NCBI RefSeq assembly: GCF_038051995.1
Contig: NZ_CP150290.1
Coordinates: 4,640,001 to 4,704,000 of the forward strand
Direction: 5' to 3'
Source of the DNA: Paenibacillus sp. FSL H8-0537
GTDB lineage: Bacteria; Bacillota; Bacilli; Paenibacillales; Paenibacillaceae
DNA length: 64,000 bases
Both the position numbers and the translations under genes were made by a program. How positions within the stretch are numbered: the first letter of the stretch is position 1; every line of letters starts with the position of its first letter. Shown piece by piece: positions 25,345 through 33,854 of this stretch. The notes under the pieces were generated by a model. The model did no database searches and was not told the DNA's origin. It saw only the letters and a list, made by a program, of their open reading frames with translations.

Positions 25345-26448
25345 TTACTGCGCGGTTTTCCACCAAATCGAAGAGGGAAGGCGGTCGGCCCCAACGGCTA
25401 CCGGCTCGCCAATGATTGGCGTTGCAACCTGTACATTCAGCTGCTGGGCTGCTCTCGTCACGCGCTCTACTGGATCATTCCAGTCGTGAAAGCTGAGCGT
25501 AAAAGCTCCCCAGTGAATGGGAAGCAGCGTTTTCCCTTTAACATCGACATGCGCCTGCACCGTTTCCTCCGGCATCATATGAATCGCCGCCCAACGCGGA
25601 TCATATTGTCCACATTCCATAAGAGTCAGGTCAAATGGGCCATATTTCTCGCCAATTTCTTTGAAATGCGCACCATAACCGCTATCTCCGCTAAAATATA
25701 TATTAGCTGCGCGTCCTGTAATAACCCAGGAGCACCATAACGTAGAATCCCGATTGTTCAAGTTTCGTCCTGAAAAATGCTGGGCTGGAGCAGCCGCTAA
25801 CCGAATGCCTTCAAATTCCAGCTCCTCCCACCAGTCATGCTCCGTTATGATGGATTTATCTACTCCCCAACGCTCCAAATGGCTGCCTACACCGAGCGGA
25901 ACGATGAAGCGGCGAACTTTGTTTTTAAGCTTGAGAATGGAATCATAGTCCAAATGGTCATAATGATCATGGGATAAAACAACAGCGTCAATTTGCGGCA
26001 GCTCGGCAATTTCAAACGGCAATTTGCCGCTATAACGCTTGTTTCCGAAAAAAGGGAACGGCGATGGCGCTTGGCCAAACATCGGATCGAGCAAAATATG
26101 TTTCCCATCCAGTTCAAGCAGCATAGCCGAATGTCCAAACCAAGTGACTTGCGCTTGCTCTCCCTTATCATCCCCGCCAAATTGCAGCTGCTGTAATGGC
26201 AGCTTAGCCTGCGGCCTGCGATTAGGGTTTGTTCTCATATAGTCTCGCAGCATGGAAAGTAAGCCCCCTGCATTGTTGTCCATGACCGTCGTGCTCAAAT
26301 TTTTAAACTTGCCGTCTTGGTAATGGGGCAAATGTGAGAAAGCCGCCTGCTGCTCCTTCGTTAACACGCCTCCGAGCGCAGGATAGAATTTTAAAACAAG
26401 CACTACCGCAAGCAGCAGTATAGCAAGCACAATAATAGCAGTCAGCAT
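25345..26448 (-). CDS. Membrane-anchored MBL-fold hydrolase, NAPE-PLD-like
   Basis: A 367-residue protein with an N-terminal membrane anchor (residues 1-20, LTAIIVLAILLLAVVLVLKF region) and a metallo-beta-lactamase domain. Motifs are VTWFGHSAMLLELDG, the zinc site LSHDHYDHLDYD (about 155-166), SGDSGYG and the late LPIHWGAF. These match the family of N-acylphosphatidylethanolamine phospholipase D-like hydrolases, so a phospholipid or acyl substrate at the membrane is possible. The promoter is flanked by an inverted repeat that looks like an operator. Confidence 0.85.
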   Translation of the reverse strand: MLTAIIVLAILLLAVVLVLKFYPALGGVLTKEQQAAFSHLPHYQDGKFKNLSTTVMDNNAGGLLSMLRDYMRTNPNRRPQAKLPLQQLQFGGDDKGEQAQVTWFGHSAMLLELDGKHILLDPMFGQAPSPFPFFGNKRYSGKLPFEIAELPQIDAVVLSHDHYDHLDYDSILKLKNKVRRFIVPLGVGSHLERWGVDKSIITEHDWWEELEFEGIRLAAAPAQHFSGRNLNNRDSTLWCSWVITGRAANIYFSGDSGYGAHFKEIGEKYGPFDLTLMECGQYDPRWAAIHMMPEETVQAHVDVKGKTLLPIHWGAFTLSFHDWNDPVERVTRAAQQLNVQVATPIIGEPVAVGADRLPSSIWWKTAQ

Positions 26449-26503
26449 GGCAATTACTCCTTTAAGTGATGGTTAATAAAAGCTGGATACCTCATAAACG
26501 AAC

Positions 26504-26569
26504 GATCATTTATTATAAAAGAGATTTAATAAAGCGCAAAATGAACACCTTCGCTAATAATAAATGATC
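26504..26569 (-). promoter_or_regulatory. Promoter with flanking inverted-repeat operator
   Basis: Arms GATCATTTATTAT (26504-26516) and ATAATAAATGATC (26557-26569) are perfect inverted repeats 40 bases apart. On the minus strand, -35 TTGCGC (26534-26539) and -10 TATAAT (26512-26517) have a 16-base spacer. One arm covers the -10. This layout suits a TetR-type or looping repressor; no such regulator is encoded nearby. Confidence 0.75.
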
Positions 26570-26704
26570 ATTCAGTTAATGTCAACCTATGCGCTTTTGC
26601 TCCTGTTAGCTAATCATCTAAAAGATTGTAACATTTTTCACAGCTTCCCTGCGTCCAATGGATTATAATAGAAGTGAGCCCGGAAGAATAAGGAGGAAGC
26701 CCAT

Positions 26705-27001
26705 ATGCCTATCCAACATACCGTACATTTCAAAATCATTCGCCCCCATGAAACGAAGACGCTGCACGGGTTGATTTTTCTGGAAGAAAACCAGCAGCCT
26801 ACTGTAGAGGATTACGCCAAATGCCTTAAATTGTGCGGCCACGATGTGGTCATCCACGATGTCGATAAGTTTATTTTCAAAGCAGAATCTGATGGTCAAT
26901 CCTATTTAATTGATGTTTTGGAGGATTTCGAGAAGCGCGTGCGTGATCTTGACGCTGAAAATCTCAGCAGAAGCTTCCAGAAGCCAAACCCAAGCTTTTA
27001 A
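26705..27001 (+). CDS. Small soluble protein of unknown function (98 residues)
   Basis: AAGGAGG precedes the ATG, and a strong terminator follows. The protein is soluble, with an alternating beta-like N-terminal half (TVHFKIIRPHETKTLHGLIFLEE) and an acidic, probably helical end (LEDFEKRVRDLDAENL). It has two Cys at about 40 and 44 (KCLKLCGHD). I do not recognise a family. Confidence 0.75.
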   Translation: MPIQHTVHFKIIRPHETKTLHGLIFLEENQQPTVEDYAKCLKLCGHDVVIHDVDKFIFKAESDGQSYLIDVLEDFEKRVRDLDAENLSRSFQKPNPSF

Positions 27002-27027
27002 CCCGCTCCACCTTTCTTATCGTATAA

Positions 27028-27073
27028 AAAACGCCAAGCTCCAGCCCTTCACAGGTCTGAAGCTTGGCGTTTT
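27028..27073. terminator. Bidirectional terminator between the 98-residue protein and the NRPS
   Basis: A 13-bp stem (27028-27040 with 27061-27073) has A4 and T4 ends and serves both convergent genes. Confidence 0.88.
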
Positions 27074-27091
27074 GTGTAATTTGTAATTGGA

Positions 27092-30000
27092 CTATCTGAC
27101 CGGACGACGCTCACTTGCGTGCGGGAAGTAGCCAATTGACGTTGCATACGCAAGCATATTTCCGATTAGCTGCTCATTAGGCGCTGCACATGCAATGCTC
27201 GATGGCTGCAAGGCAGCGCTTGTCAGCTCGCAGCTGTAGCGATAGGCCGAGTCCTTCGCCCCGTCGCCTTCCAATTGCGCGATAGCGAGCTGCACACCCT
27301 CCTGATTTTTCGGAATGGCTTTATCAAGCAGCCACTTCGTATAGGCAGCTGGGCTTGACGTTTCGATGGAATAGCCGCTGCTGCGCAGCATGTCCATCAA
27401 CCTCCCGTATGGAAGCGGCTCCGGGTTGCAAATATGGTAGACGCCTCCAGCTGTATCCGGCTTAAGTGCCAAGCTCACAATCGATTGTCCGGCATAATCA
27501 ATTGGCGTAATATCGATATCCCAGGTAACCTCTGGCGCTTGTCCAAGCAGCAGCATCGATTTGAGCATCCGGTAAAACGCGTTGCTGTCAATGTTTCGCT
27601 GGAAGCTGCCGCTTACCGAGTGGCAGGATAAATTTCCTGCCCGATAAATGCTGACGGGAACGCCCTGCTCAGCAGCAGCGTACAGCAGCTTCTCCGCTTC
27701 CATCTTGCTGTTCGTATATAAGCTCTCGACTCGCAGCTCCGGCGCAAGCTCCCCTGCGGCTACCACGGCCTCCCATTGCCCGCTTAAAGCAAGATCTTCC
27801 GGAATGCCAAGCGTAGAAATATGGTGGAAGCGAACCGTTTGTCTGCAAGCAGCGGCAAGCTCCAGCAAATACGCTGTCCCCAGCACATTCGTACGGGCAA
27901 ATTGTCCCTCTTCGCCAAAATGCCTTACATCCGCTGCACTGTGCATAATCGCATCCAAGCTGCTTATTAACTGCTGATACTGCTGCTCCTCAAGACCGAG
28001 CCGTGGCGCTTCCAAATTACCTTCTACCGCTACAACGCGCCCCTCCATTAATGGAATCGCCGCATCTCCAAAATAATAAGCAATATGGCTCCGAAGTCTC
28101 GCTTCGCCCGACTCTGTTCCTGGCCGTACGAGGCAATAAATGGTCGCATCGCTTTGCATAAGCAGCTCATAGAGCAAATATCCGCCTAAATAGCCGGTAG
28201 CTCCAGTCAACAGTACGCCCTTCGGCTGCTGATCAAAGCTGACAGGCAGCTCAGGCTTGTAGCGCATAGCCGGCAACTCTTCCAGTGGCAAGGCTGGCCC
28301 AACATGGCGGGCCGTCTCCTGCTGCTCGGGCGCTTCGGAAGCAAGCTGCTCAATGCGCGCGGCAATCGCTTCAATCGTTCTATATTGAAATAAATCATTA
28401 ATTTTCAATTCTGGGTAATATGGCTTAAGACTTGCTAAAATATGAATAATTCCGAGCGAGTCGCCGCCGATCGTAAAGAAATCATCATGAATGCCGATAT
28501 GCACAAGGCTGAGTGCCTCTGCCCATGCGCCCGCAATCATTCGTTGAATGCCATTTTGAGGGGCAACGTAGTCTACGCTGATCTGCTCCTCTTGGTAGGA
28601 ATAGCTTTGCAGCTTTTTCCGGTCGATTTTTCCGGTTGGCGAAATCGGCATTTCGTCCAATTGGACGATCCATTTCGGTACAAAATAAGAGGGCAGCTTA
28701 TCGCCCAGCTCTTGCTTGATGGTAACGGTAGAAAGAGGCTTACCGTCCTTTGAAGTAAAGAAGCCGACGAGCATATTTTGCTCCTGTGCATCCTTTTTGC
28801 AGATGACTGCTACGTTTTGCACATTGGCGATTTTGGTAAAGCTGTCTTCGATTTCCCCAATCTCAATGCGATGTCCGCGAATTTTAATTTGCGAGTCCCG
28901 GCGTCCCACATATTCGATTGTGCCATCCGGCAGCAGCTTCGCAATATCGCCTGACTTATAAATCTGACCATCGCCAAATGGATTGGCTACAAACGCATCC
29001 GCCGTTTTCTCCGGTTGATTTAAATATCCTTTCGCAAGTCCGATTGTTTCAATAAGCACTTCGCCATGTACATGTACGGGGCATAGCTGGTTCAGCTCGT
29101 TGACGATATACACTTTGTAGTTTTGAATCGGCTTGCCAATTGGCACGTTTGTCAAATCATCGGAAATATAGCTACTGATTTTATGCGTTGTTGTGCACAC
29201 GGTGCATTCCGTTGGCCCATATACATTGACGATCGCAATGTTGTCCTGGAACTTCCGCTGGAACGCCCGAACCTGCTCGCCATAAAGCGCCTCTCCTGCT
29301 ACAGTGATCAGCTTTACGCCTGCAAGCTTTTTGTAACCCTCATCCGATAAATAAGCAGAAAGCTGGTTAAAAAAGACGGTTGGCAAAATCGTAATAATCG
29401 TCGTTTTCGTCCTTTCAATGGCTGAAGCAAATTCCTCAACAGATACGCGCTCCTCTGGAGAAAGCAAATACAAATGCGCACCATAGAACAGCGCTCCAAT
29501 CGTATCCCATACCGATGCGTCAAAGCTGTAGGTGGCGAACTGCGTCAGTATATCCTCATGTCCGATTTCACAGTCCAGCCGCACCGTGTCGCCTAGATTG
29601 ACGACGCCTTCATGCGCAATGAGAGCTCCCTTCGGTCTTCCCGTAGAGCCGGACGTATAAATAATATAAGCCAAATCATCCGGCGCTACCTGAGCATTCG
29701 GGTTCGAAGCCTCTACCCGGTCATAAGCGATATGCTCCACTACGATGATTTCCTTCAACTGCTCAAGCCCTTCGGACTGATGCTGCGCCTGCTCCTCGTA
29801 TTTCGCTTTGGTCAGCACGAACACCGACCGGGTATCTTGCAAAATGTAACGGTTGCGCTCCTCCGGATGCTCGGGGTCTAGTGGCACATAAGCGGCTCCC
29901 GCCTTCAAAATGCCAAGCAAGCTGACTATCAGTTCCAAGCTTCGCTCCATATAAATGGTGACGAAATCGCCTTTGCTCACGCCTTTGCTGATCAACAGGT

Positions 30001-30772
30001 TCGCCATTTGATTCGCCTGCTCATTGAGCTGACGATAGGTAAGCTCCCCGTGTACAGATGATACAGCCGTTCGCTCGCCATGCTGCGCTGCTGCAAGCTC
30101 AATCATGCCATGAATCGTCTGCTTGCGGTCATAAGCGCCGGTTGTTGCATTCATTTTCTCATAGACAAGCCGGTCCGCATCGGTTAATAGATCAATGGCT
30201 GCCACACTCGCGGCCGAATTAGTTAAGGCTGCTTGGAACAGCGTCGTATAATAAGCGGCATAGCGGTCGACGGTCGCTTTTCCCAGCAACGATTGATCAT
30301 ATTGAATGCTGAGCTGCCACTTTCCACTGCGTTCTTGAAGCTGAAGGTTAATCATTTCCGAAGTAGGCTGTACCGGGTGTCGATGCGAGAAGAGAGTATC
30401 ATAATGGGCTTGGTCCGAGGATGATCCATTATCTTCAGCATGCAATAACGAGGTTTTCAGACTTGCAAATGTGTTCGTTTCTTCGATATGGACTAGCCAT
30501 GGCTTAACCTTGCCTTGGGCTCCCTGCACGCCGATGAGCAGCTGCTTCTCACTTGAAAGTCGGTACAAGAGCGCTGCATACGCCGCAGCGGCCTCTGCTT
30601 CTAAATCCTGTTCTTTTCTCGTTTCTATCAGTTGGCTTACCTGTTCGCCCAGCGCGTATTCTTCCGTTGCATAAGAATACGTGCGGTTATGACGCGAAAA
30701 ATCTAGTGGGATTAATAAGACAAATTCGCTGGAAGCAATCTGGTTAATTGTAGTGTGTTTATTTTCCGTCAT
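27092..30772 (-). CDS. Single-module NRPS: truncated C, adenylation, carrier and thioester-reductase domains
   Basis: A 1226-residue synthetase. Residues 1 to about 200 match only the C-terminal half of a condensation domain (AAAYAALLYRLSSEKQLLIG, later QYDQSLLGKATVDRY), and no HHxxxDG motif is present. The adenylation domain (about 215-720) has YIIYTSGSTGRPKG, VYGPTECTVC, YKSGDIAKLLPDG and the A10 lysine in PTGKIDRK. The carrier serine is in FFTIGGDSLG (about 772). The reductase (about 850-1210) has VLLTGATGYLGG and YTNSKMEAEK. Aligned with GrsA the pocket reads D-A-W-T-T-A-V-V-C-K, close to the phenylalanine code. It would release an amino aldehyde or alcohol. AGGAGG before the ATG at 30772 sets the start. 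It lies 80 bases after a chemoreceptor gene. Confidence 0.9.
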   Translation of the reverse strand: MTENKHTTINQIASSEFVLLIPLDFSRHNRTYSYATEEYALGEQVSQLIETRKEQDLEAEAAAAYAALLYRLSSEKQLLIGVQGAQGKVKPWLVHIEETNTFASLKTSLLHAEDNGSSSDQAHYDTLFSHRHPVQPTSEMINLQLQERSGKWQLSIQYDQSLLGKATVDRYAAYYTTLFQAALTNSAASVAAIDLLTDADRLVYEKMNATTGAYDRKQTIHGMIELAAAQHGERTAVSSVHGELTYRQLNEQANQMANLLISKGVSKGDFVTIYMERSLELIVSLLGILKAGAAYVPLDPEHPEERNRYILQDTRSVFVLTKAKYEEQAQHQSEGLEQLKEIIVVEHIAYDRVEASNPNAQVAPDDLAYIIYTSGSTGRPKGALIAHEGVVNLGDTVRLDCEIGHEDILTQFATYSFDASVWDTIGALFYGAHLYLLSPEERVSVEEFASAIERTKTTIITILPTVFFNQLSAYLSDEGYKKLAGVKLITVAGEALYGEQVRAFQRKFQDNIAIVNVYGPTECTVCTTTHKISSYISDDLTNVPIGKPIQNYKVYIVNELNQLCPVHVHGEVLIETIGLAKGYLNQPEKTADAFVANPFGDGQIYKSGDIAKLLPDGTIEYVGRRDSQIKIRGHRIEIGEIEDSFTKIANVQNVAVICKKDAQEQNMLVGFFTSKDGKPLSTVTIKQELGDKLPSYFVPKWIVQLDEMPISPTGKIDRKKLQSYSYQEEQISVDYVAPQNGIQRMIAGAWAEALSLVHIGIHDDFFTIGGDSLGIIHILASLKPYYPELKINDLFQYRTIEAIAARIEQLASEAPEQQETARHVGPALPLEELPAMRYKPELPVSFDQQPKGVLLTGATGYLGGYLLYELLMQSDATIYCLVRPGTESGEARLRSHIAYYFGDAAIPLMEGRVVAVEGNLEAPRLGLEEQQYQQLISSLDAIMHSAADVRHFGEEGQFARTNVLGTAYLLELAAACRQTVRFHHISTLGIPEDLALSGQWEAVVAAGELAPELRVESLYTNSKMEAEKLLYAAAEQGVPVSIYRAGNLSCHSVSGSFQRNIDSNAFYRMLKSMLLLGQAPEVTWDIDITPIDYAGQSIVSLALKPDTAGGVYHICNPEPLPYGRLMDMLRSSGYSIETSSPAAYTKWLLDKAIPKNQEGVQLAIAQLEGDGAKDSAYRYSCELTSAALQPSSIACAAPNEQLIGNMLAYATSIGYFPHASERRPVR

Positions 30773-30799
30773 AATTGTAAAACCTCCTGTGGGGGAATT

Positions 30800-30827
30800 G
30801 CCCTGCAACTGCAAGCAGCCGCAGGGC
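30800..30827 (-). other. Hairpin between the chemoreceptor and NRPS genes
   Basis: GCCCTGC pairs with GCAGGGC (30800-30806 with 30821-30827), with no T run after it on the minus strand. It is therefore not a clear terminator; it lies just before the NRPS ribosome binding site and could affect translation or processing. Confidence 0.5.
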
Positions 30828-30852
30828 TCCCTTTATGATAGTTATACTGGGA

Positions 30853-32607
30853 TTAAGAAGTACGGACTTGGAAATGGTTAATGAGCTCTTGCAGCTCTTC
30901 CGACATTTGTGTCAATTGCGTCGACGATTCTACAATGGCATTCATCGATTCTTTTTGCTCGGCAATCGATTTAGAAATTTTCGCACTGTTTGCTGCTGTA
31001 ATGCCTGCGGAAGCCGATAGATTTTCAGCCGTAGCCGTCAACTCTTCCGTACCTGCAGAAATTTGCTCTGTAGAGCTCGATACTTCTTGAATTTGGAGCG
31101 TTACACTGCGAGTAGCGGACAAAATATCGTCCAGAAGCGAACCCGTCTCGCTGGAAATTTGCAAGCCCGTACGAACTTGACCTGTCCCCAGATTCAATGC
31201 ATCAACAGCTGTCGTAATTTCCTGCTGGATTTCTTTAATCAATGTGGAAATCTGAGTTGCCGAGCTATTGGACTGCTCAGCGAGCTTGCGAACTTCGCCT
31301 GCTACAACTGCAAAACCTTTGCCATGTTCGCCGACCCTAGCCGCTTCGATCGCTGCGTTAAGCGCTAGAAGATTCGTCTGCGTCGCAACTCCCATAATGA
31401 GCGAAACGATGTTTTCAATTTCCTGTGAACGGCTGGCAAGGGATTGAATCGCACCGGAGGACTCCACCACAAACTTTTCAATCTGCTCCATTTGCTCAAC
31501 AACTTGGCCAACGACCTTGTTGCCTTCCTTCGATTTGTGTTCCATATCGCCAGCTTCAACTGCTACGCTCGACGAGCTGTGAGCAATGTTTTGAATAACG
31601 GTTGACATTTCGTTCATCGCTTTGGCTGCTTCGCTGGAGGACAGCTCCTGGTTAGCAATTTCAACGTTGATTTCCCGCATGTTTTCAGTAATTTCTTCTA
31701 CCGTCTTGCTGTTCTTTTCTGAAAACTCATACAAGGATTTAGCAGAATCTGTTACAGCATTCGACGTTAGACGCACTTTGACCATCATGTCGTTGATCCG
31801 GCGAATCATAATGTTGAATTTATGATTGACGATACCTAGATCGCTGACGCCCGTTTCCAGCTCGACATTCAAGTTGCCTCCGCTCACTTCCTCAATGCCT
31901 TTAATGAGCTCTTTAATCGGCTTCATTGTCATACGTGAAATAAAGAACTGAAGCAAGAAAATGAGCACAAGGAAAATGAGCATGATCGAAATGCCGCTGA
32001 TCAGCAGCGTTTGCAGACCGTTAGGCACAGCACTCGCATCTACATCCGCCGCGAAGAAAGCAAATACATTGCCGCTGCTGTCTTTAATCGGATAAAGAAT
32101 TGTCGTCCAAATACCAAAATCATCGGAGTAAAAGCTGGTGAATGTAGGTACTCCTATATTCAGCATTTCCCCTATAGCGGTAGACATCGCCGCTGGCTGC
32201 TCATACATCGTGCCCACGCCCATATTTTCGCTGGAGAAAGCTTCTACCAGATTCGTAGGCATAGCAATAATTGACGTTTGATTGCCATTCGTCAGCTCTG
32301 TTCCGAATACATAAGCCTGCGCGATATTCGGATTATATTTATGTATCAGGTCCAGTGTTGCTTTCAATTCCAATTGTGTGGCGCCTTCGTAGCTTTTCTC
32401 GTTGATCGCTTGCTGGATTTTCGCAGGGTCCATTTCCTGTGCCCATTCCTGTGTAATTGCACTAATTTGTCCGCGAAGCTGCTTTATCAAAATATCCTTC
32501 TGAATGATGTAGCCTGATGCAATTAAGATCGATCCAATTAATACAATGTTAAAGAAGGCAAGCAGCAAATTTTTAGAAAAAAAGGACATTCGTTTTATGA
32601 ATTGCAT
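30853..32607 (-). CDS. Methyl-accepting chemotaxis protein
   Basis: A 584-residue transmembrane chemoreceptor. TM1 is at about 13-36 ([21 protein letters not shown] region), an extracellular sensor of about 180 residues (Cache-like in length) follows, TM2 is at about 222-245, then HAMP and a cytoplasmic signalling domain with the conserved tip ([32 protein letters not shown] region). AGGAG stands ten bases before the ATG at 32607; the frame stays open 52 codons further upstream without a better site. It is followed by the NRPS gene on the same strand, which suggests co-transcription. The ligand is unknown. Confidence 0.92.
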   Translation of the reverse strand: MQFIKRMSFFSKNLLLAFFNIVLIGSILIASGYIIQKDILIKQLRGQISAITQEWAQEMDPAKIQQAINEKSYEGATQLELKATLDLIHKYNPNIAQAYVFGTELTNGNQTSIIAMPTNLVEAFSSENMGVGTMYEQPAAMSTAIGEMLNIGVPTFTSFYSDDFGIWTTILYPIKDSSGNVFAFFAADVDASAVPNGLQTLLISGISIMLIFLVLIFLLQFFISRMTMKPIKELIKGIEEVSGGNLNVELETGVSDLGIVNHKFNIMIRRINDMMVKVRLTSNAVTDSAKSLYEFSEKNSKTVEEITENMREINVEIANQELSSSEAAKAMNEMSTVIQNIAHSSSSVAVEAGDMEHKSKEGNKVVGQVVEQMEQIEKFVVESSGAIQSLASRSQEIENIVSLIMGVATQTNLLALNAAIEAARVGEHGKGFAVVAGEVRKLAEQSNSSATQISTLIKEIQQEITTAVDALNLGTGQVRTGLQISSETGSLLDDILSATRSVTLQIQEVSSSTEQISAGTEELTATAENLSASAGITAANSAKISKSIAEQKESMNAIVESSTQLTQMSEELQELINHFQVRTS

Positions 32608-33011
32608 TCTGTCAACGCTCCTATGTGTATGATGTAATGCTACTTTCAAAAATGATTGTGGCGGTTCGCTCACGGCTCTGTCATCCGGCTGTTGCAGTTG
32701 GCTGCATTCTATTTGCTTCCCACCCATGACTGAGACTAAAGATCTATTGTCGAAATTTTCCAAGTCCAGATTCGTACTTTAGCCTTATACCGGTTTATTT
32801 ATCAGAAAATTCTAAACATTGATCACTCCCTCGCTCTTCTACCTATTTCTCTATATTTGATCTGCCGAAAGTTTCCCCTCAAACTAGCTCAATACATTAT
32901 TCAACAGATACTATTAATACTATCGACCTATTCGATACGAATAGTAATAGATTTTGCTAAATTGTTATTTATCTTATGTAAAAATTTATACAACCGGCAA
33001 AACGCAAACAA
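32608..33011. other. Long upstream region of the chemoreceptor gene
   Basis: About 400 bases without a gene. The chemoreceptor frame remains open to 32763. A perfect inverted repeat CTATTCG-ATA-CGAATAG lies at 32928-32944 and could be an operator. No clear sigma-A or sigma-D promoter was identified. Confidence 0.5.
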
Positions 33012-33039
33012 GCGGACGACAGGAAATCCCTGTGTCCGC
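33012..33039 (-). terminator. Possible terminator of the stalk-protein gene
   Basis: GCGGAC-ACAGG pairs with CCTGT-GTCCGC with one bulged base; on the minus strand TTGTTTGCGTTTT follows. Moderate support. Confidence 0.6.
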
Positions 33040-33081
33040 CTGCTCTCAAACCGAGTATAACAGCTTGCTAAAACGAATATA

Positions 33082-33735
33082 TCACTTGCCTGACCATACC
33101 ACTGTAATTTCGTTATAGCCATCTTTGTCCCGGTCAGGAGCACCGGTAATCGTTACAGCTAAATCCTCACCCTTTTTGCCGACCATCGTTAATGATGTGC
33201 TGCTTACATCCTCTGAAGTATCCGTCAGCTCTTTCATTTGGAAGTAAGCTTTGTAGGATACGCCAAGCGATTCTAAATCATTTTGCGTCTCATAGACAAA
33301 GTACACCGATTTTTTGTTGTCCCGGTTGTTTTCCACCGTTTCTTTCATTTTCGCATCTTTCGGAATCGGGAAATCTGCCGGCAAATATTTCGGGCGCTGG
33401 CCAGTGTACACATTGCTGTTGGTACCGCCGCCTCCCGTGGAACTGCTGCTGCCAATTTTCACTTTATTGCTCCCTGCATCGTAAGTAACGGGCACGTTCA
33501 AGGCATCTGCAATCGAGCGCACCGGCAAATAGGTCGAGCCTTTATAAGTAATTGGAGCCTGCTTGGCGCCATTGCCATCAACTGGCGTATAAGTGCTGCC
33601 ATTAAGTTCGATTTTTAAGCCATTATTCAAATATGCTTTAATTTGCTCCAAATTGCTTCCTGCATATACGCCTGCCGAGCCAGTAAGCACCATGCCGAAT
33701 ACTGCTGCGGAAATGACCATTTTTTTGCTTTTCAC
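33082..33735 (-). CDS. Secreted protein with copper-amine-oxidase-N (stalk) domain
   Basis: A 217-residue exported protein. The signal peptide is about 1-25 (ending SAGVYAG). A single copper amine oxidase N-terminal-like domain follows (about 28-95; GSTYLPVRSIADALNVPVTYD), a module that is very common in Paenibacillus surface proteins and does not bind copper by itself. A Ser/Gly/Thr linker (about 96-108) leads to an uncharacterised C-terminal domain of about 105 residues. Function unknown; a cell-surface role is likely. Confidence 0.8.
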   Translation of the reverse strand: MKSKKMVISAAVFGMVLTGSAGVYAGSNLEQIKAYLNNGLKIELNGSTYTPVDGNGAKQAPITYKGSTYLPVRSIADALNVPVTYDAGSNKVKIGSSSSTGGGGTNSNVYTGQRPKYLPADFPIPKDAKMKETVENNRDNKKSVYFVYETQNDLESLGVSYKAYFQMKELTDTSEDVSSTSLTMVGKKGEDLAVTITGAPDRDKDGYNEITVVWSGK

Positions 33736-33854
33736 ATCTATCTACCCCTATCTATTGAAAATAATATTCCCCCAATCATTACCTCCTCTGCATGCGCTTA
33801 AAACCATTTTCCGCAAAAATAGTTCTAATTTCCTTGCCGCTTCCGGACAGCCGT

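Noticed and set aside
32608..32763. 52-residue N-terminal extension of the chemoreceptor
   Set aside because: The open frame continues, but a clear AGGAG lies before the ATG at 32607, directly ahead of the first membrane segment; the extension is hydrophilic and lacks a ribosome binding site.
32607..32800. Possible GEMM (cyclic-di-GMP) riboswitch upstream of the chemoreceptor, from GGGTGGGAAGCAAA on the minus strand
   Set aside because: The partner motif GGGCAAACC and the ACGCAAAGCC core are not present, so the resemblance is to a fragment only.
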